Assembly (NCBI GenBank): GCA_032207245.1
Contig: CM063509.1
Location: forward strand, 104,552,080-104,616,079
From: Pardosa pseudoannulata
Taxonomy: Eukaryota; Arthropoda; Arachnida; Araneae; Lycosidae
DNA length: 64,000 nucleotides
Direction of reading: 5' to 3'
This document shows positions 62,501-64,000 of this stretch, piece after piece. The notes under the pieces are model-generated. The model was given only the letters and a program-made list of their open reading frames with translations. It was not told the origin of the DNA and searched no databases. Position 1 is the stretch's first letter. The number at the start of each line of letters is the position of its first letter. The position numbers were made by a program, and so were the translations under genes.

Positions 62501-63662
62501 TATCTACATCTTTAATCTTCTTTTGGTATCCCAGATACATGCTCCTCCTCTAGTTTTTGCTCAATTTTGCGACTGTGAACATTTTTGAGAAAAGTTCTCA
62601 AAATCTAGCTATCTGATTGGTGGATTCTATTTTCAAAATGACCTGCATTCTTGCCTTTAGTTTTTAAGTGAAAACCCATGACTGACAAATCTGTGGGTTA
62701 TTTATACTTGCAGGTACTCTGTAAAATAATGAAAAACTTACAAAATTTTAGCTCACATAATTTGTATATAGAATAAATCATGCAATTTTTAAATCTACAA
62801 AATTTGTTTCAAAATTACCTCTGGATCTAAAAATTTTTGGGCCCTTGAAATCAGTGGGCCCTGGGCACGTGCCCTGCTGATAATACAGCACTGCAGGAGA
62901 CTGAAATTTATAAGACAACTTTGCAGATAACATTTGACTTTTCAGAAAAAGACTGATTTTTCCCAATGTATACATAAAGGTCAAAATTTTATTCAAGTTT
63001 ACTCCCTCTCTCCATAAAAACAAATGGTCAACTTTAATAACATAAATTGTAAAATTTAAAAAATAAAAATTTTTCTCTATAAATGCTTCTTTTGGTAAGA
63101 ACTATAATACATCACAATGGTTCTTTTAATGTATTTAAAGCATTCCCAAAAAGAATTTAGAAGATACCTTTCTTACATAATTTTCATGACAGGTATTTCA
63201 AAACTGAGTACCTGACACAGAACAAGAGGCATCTTCGGAGCTATGGGGCACTTTTATTTCAACATTTGCTTCACTTTCAATATTCTCATCAGAAATTTTT
63301 CTTCTTTTATTCGACTCAGTCTGTTCATAATGCAAATTCGAGTCTTGAGAATTTTCATTGTCATTTAATTCTGAACCTCTTTTCATGATTGTAGATTCCA
63401 AATTGCCTTCGGTGCTTGAGCAGGAGAATAAAGGATCATTTTCTTCAGTAATTTTATTCCTCAAAACATTTTTTTCTTTCGCCGTAGAAAGAAATGGATC
63501 TTCATCTGATTGTCGTGAAAAACAACAACCCGCAATTAGACATCCTGAATTAGAAATTATTCGACGGGCTTTATAGACATGTAACTCAGAAGATTCAATA
63601 ACCCTATACAACTGGAAAAGTCTGCGGGTGAGTAATATAAATTTTTGCGACGTGAACAGCAT
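51554..63662 (-). CDS. AKAP7: AKAP7-like 2H phosphoesterase, six coding exons
   Basis: This gene is related to A-kinase anchoring protein 7 (AKAP18). Its central domain is a 2H phosphoesterase, and the mammalian protein hydrolyses 2',5'-oligoadenylate. Exons from 5' to 3' on the minus strand: 63662-63212, 61241-61135, 59997-59861, 57148-57046, 55013-54843, 51715-51554. All junctions are GT-AG and in phase, giving 376 residues. Visible parts: a basic N-terminus (1-35), a KRRK nuclear-localisation-like cluster (119-122), PNYFVAVKIANKE (174-186), the first catalytic motif H216-I-T218 in TLHITLMVMHIGD, GLGHFQNR, the second motif H309-L-T311 in FTPHLTVAKID, and IKKIDPELYKDYVNQHFG. Both HxT motifs are intact, so catalysis is plausible. 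No RII-binding helix follows the domain. The start is the first ATG after an in-frame TAA near 63717. A LENG9-type 2H protein is the main alternative. Confidence 0.85.
52572..53485 (-). mobile_element. pogo/Tigger-like element, copy 2 (AKAP7-like intron 5)
   Basis: The left end CAGTGAAACTTCTCTGAGCG and the matching right end are flanked by TA (52570-52571, 53486-53487). The minus-strand ORF 52782-52973 (63 codons) again encodes the helix-turn-helix (LEQSIEVLHEYENGKLARKL). It is in the same orientation as copy 1 and sense to the host gene. Confidence 0.9.
53803..54725 (+). mobile_element. pogo/Tigger-like element, copy 3, inverted (AKAP7-like intron 5)
   Basis: The ends CAGTGAAACTTCTCC and CTCAGAGAGGTTTCACTG are flanked by TA (53801-53802, 54726-54727). 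The helix-turn-helix frame is on the plus strand from 54318 ([18 protein letters not shown]) and is broken by a one-base deletion near 54405. It lies 317 bases from copy 2 in opposite orientation. Confidence 0.9.
54843..55013 (-). CDS. AKAP7: AKAP7-like coding exon 5, second HxT motif
   Basis: Residues 267-323, VLFAKLSTDDSYERLCNLAE through FTPHLTVAKIDFKKRQNR. H309 and T311 form the second catalytic pair (human FKPHLTFMKL). Confidence 0.92.
56415..56925 (-). repeat. Dispersed repeat X, copy 2 (AKAP7-like intron 4)
   Basis: Reverse complement of the block at 34476-34940, with moderate divergence. Its outer edge also abuts a microsatellite (CA then TA, 56919-56941). The rest of intron 4 is AT-rich with a TA/TG run at 56278-56304. 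Confidence 0.75.
57046..57148 (-). CDS. AKAP7: AKAP7-like coding exon 4
   Basis: Residues 233-266, ending LEFKGLGHFQNR, which corresponds to LPFQGIGTFGNQ in human AKAP7. Confidence 0.88.
57571..57714. repeat. Inverted repeat in AKAP7-like intron 3
   Basis: ATCTTTTAAGAAATTATCTA (57571-57590) pairs with TTAGATAATTTCTTAAAGAT (57695-57714) with one bulged base. A second hairpin, AAAACCC/GGGTTTT, lies at 57449-57479. They may be parts of one old foldback element. Confidence 0.6.
58223..59382 (+). mobile_element. hAT remnant in AKAP7-like intron 3, perfect TSD
   Basis: The ends CAGGGTTGGC and GCCAACCCTG are flanked by CTATAATT (58215-58222 and 59383-59390). CCCGGGTTTTTTC-type subterminal repeats are present. 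Plus-strand frames near 58500-58660 keep SASIERIFSSFGLIWSKL, a stop, then AKKLVKVYRSLKIS, a hAT C-terminal domain. Confidence 0.93.
59500..59531. repeat. Poly-A run (about 32 bases)
   Basis: A long A run in AKAP7-like intron 3. Other homopolymer runs: T at 19141-19167 and 46590-46611, and A at 39532-39558. Confidence 0.9.
59861..59997 (-). CDS. AKAP7: AKAP7-like coding exon 3, first HxT motif
   Basis: Residues 187-232 with LKTLHITLMVMHIGDIE. H216 and T218 are the first catalytic pair (human FHITLLVMQL). Confidence 0.9.
60530..60716. mobile_element. Right-end fragment of the 46186-46969 element family
   Basis: AAAAATATAATCAGTTTTAG and the end GGTTTTTTGCAACTCTG match the right third of the element at 46186-46969. 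No left end or target duplication is visible. It lies in AKAP7-like intron 2. Confidence 0.8.
61135..61241 (-). CDS. AKAP7: AKAP7-like coding exon 2
   Basis: Residues 151-186: a charged linker, then LRPNYFVAVKIANKE, the first strand of the 2H fold (human PNYFVSIPITNKE). Confidence 0.88.
61388..61870 (+). mobile_element. hAT remnant B in AKAP7-like intron 1
   Basis: The ends CAGGGATG and CATCCCTG are flanked by GTTTAACA (61380-61387 and 61871-61878), a perfect 8 bp duplication. It is the same family as 15343-15834, in inverted orientation. The plus-strand C-terminal hAT frame ([10 protein letters not shown], then [14 protein letters not shown]) has stops. Confidence 0.92.
63212..63662 (-). 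CDS. AKAP7: AKAP7-like coding exon 1
   Basis: Residues 1-150 plus one base. The first 35 residues are basic and amphipathic with almost no acid (R13, R14, R20, K31, R33, R34), like a mitochondrial presequence. A CLIAGCCFSRQSDED stretch (41-55) resembles the lipid-anchor start of short mammalian AKAP7 but is internal here. The rest is acidic and low-complexity, with KRRK at 119-122. Donor GTACTC. Confidence 0.8.
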
Positions 63663-64000
63663 ATCAAAATAAGATATACGGTTACTCGGATTTTCAAATT
63701 TTGTCTTTACTTTTTAGGAAAACTCTTTGCTTTTGAAAGGCAAAAAGCTGCTATAAAGATTAGTTAACTTCAAAAATGTCCTTTTATTTATAATTTGGAT
63801 ATATTTTACATAATAACAAGCGAAGTGGCAAAAGAATCGCTTCTTTCGGTAAGAAAAAAACAGGAGCGAAGCAACACATTTTGTAAACAAACAATATTCA
63901 AATCAAAATACATATTATGATGCCAAAACGTTTAATCATTTCCAATAATTCAAACCATGGGAGAAAATATATTTTCTTGCGTGATTTGAGCCAGAACAAT
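63663..64000. other. 5' flank of the AKAP7-like gene
   Basis: Upstream of the ATG the frame stops at TAA near 63717, so the coding start is in exon 1. No promoter element can be assigned with confidence. Confidence 0.4.

Overview
This is a eukaryotic, AT-rich window with intron-split genes and dense DNA-transposon debris. Two conserved animal genes can be read exon by exon. The protein sequences, intron sizes and repeat mix (hAT, mariner, pogo/Tigger, piggyBac, BEL/Pao, tRNA-derived SINEs) suggest an arthropod, most likely a chelicerate such as a spider. That taxon is inferred, not shown. One assembly gap of 100 Ns lies at 8063-8162.

Layout. 1-11288 is gene-poor: a ~265 bp tandem array (1032-2493), hAT remnants (3270-4039, 6855-7352), a BEL/Pao 3' end with one LTR (8163-8687), and a decayed Mutator/FLYWCH-like relic broken by tandem duplications (about 9840-10925). 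11289-47959 (+) is SART1, the U4/U6.U5 tri-snRNP protein, in 21 coding exons whose phases join into an 867-residue protein. 47960-51553 is a convergent intergenic stretch with a LINE reverse-transcriptase tail and SINEs. 51554-63662 (-) is a six-exon AKAP7-like 2H phosphoesterase of 376 residues with both HxT motifs intact. 63663-64000 is its 5' flank.

The genes are tail to tail. One is a core splicing factor and the other a likely nuclear or mitochondrial 2H-fold phosphodiesterase, and nothing in the sequence links their functions. The introns hold most of the novelty. They contain hAT-type miniature elements with 8 bp target duplications, three pogo/Tigger-like elements that keep a short helix-turn-helix ORF (two of them a close inverted pair), a mariner nested in a SINE, a piggyBac-type TTAA element, a tandem duplication that copied a transposon end, and a 39 bp near-perfect palindrome. 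I saw no clear new multi-gene system. The best leads are the AKAP7-like protein that ends without a visible RII-binding helix, and the inverted Tigger pair in its intron 5.
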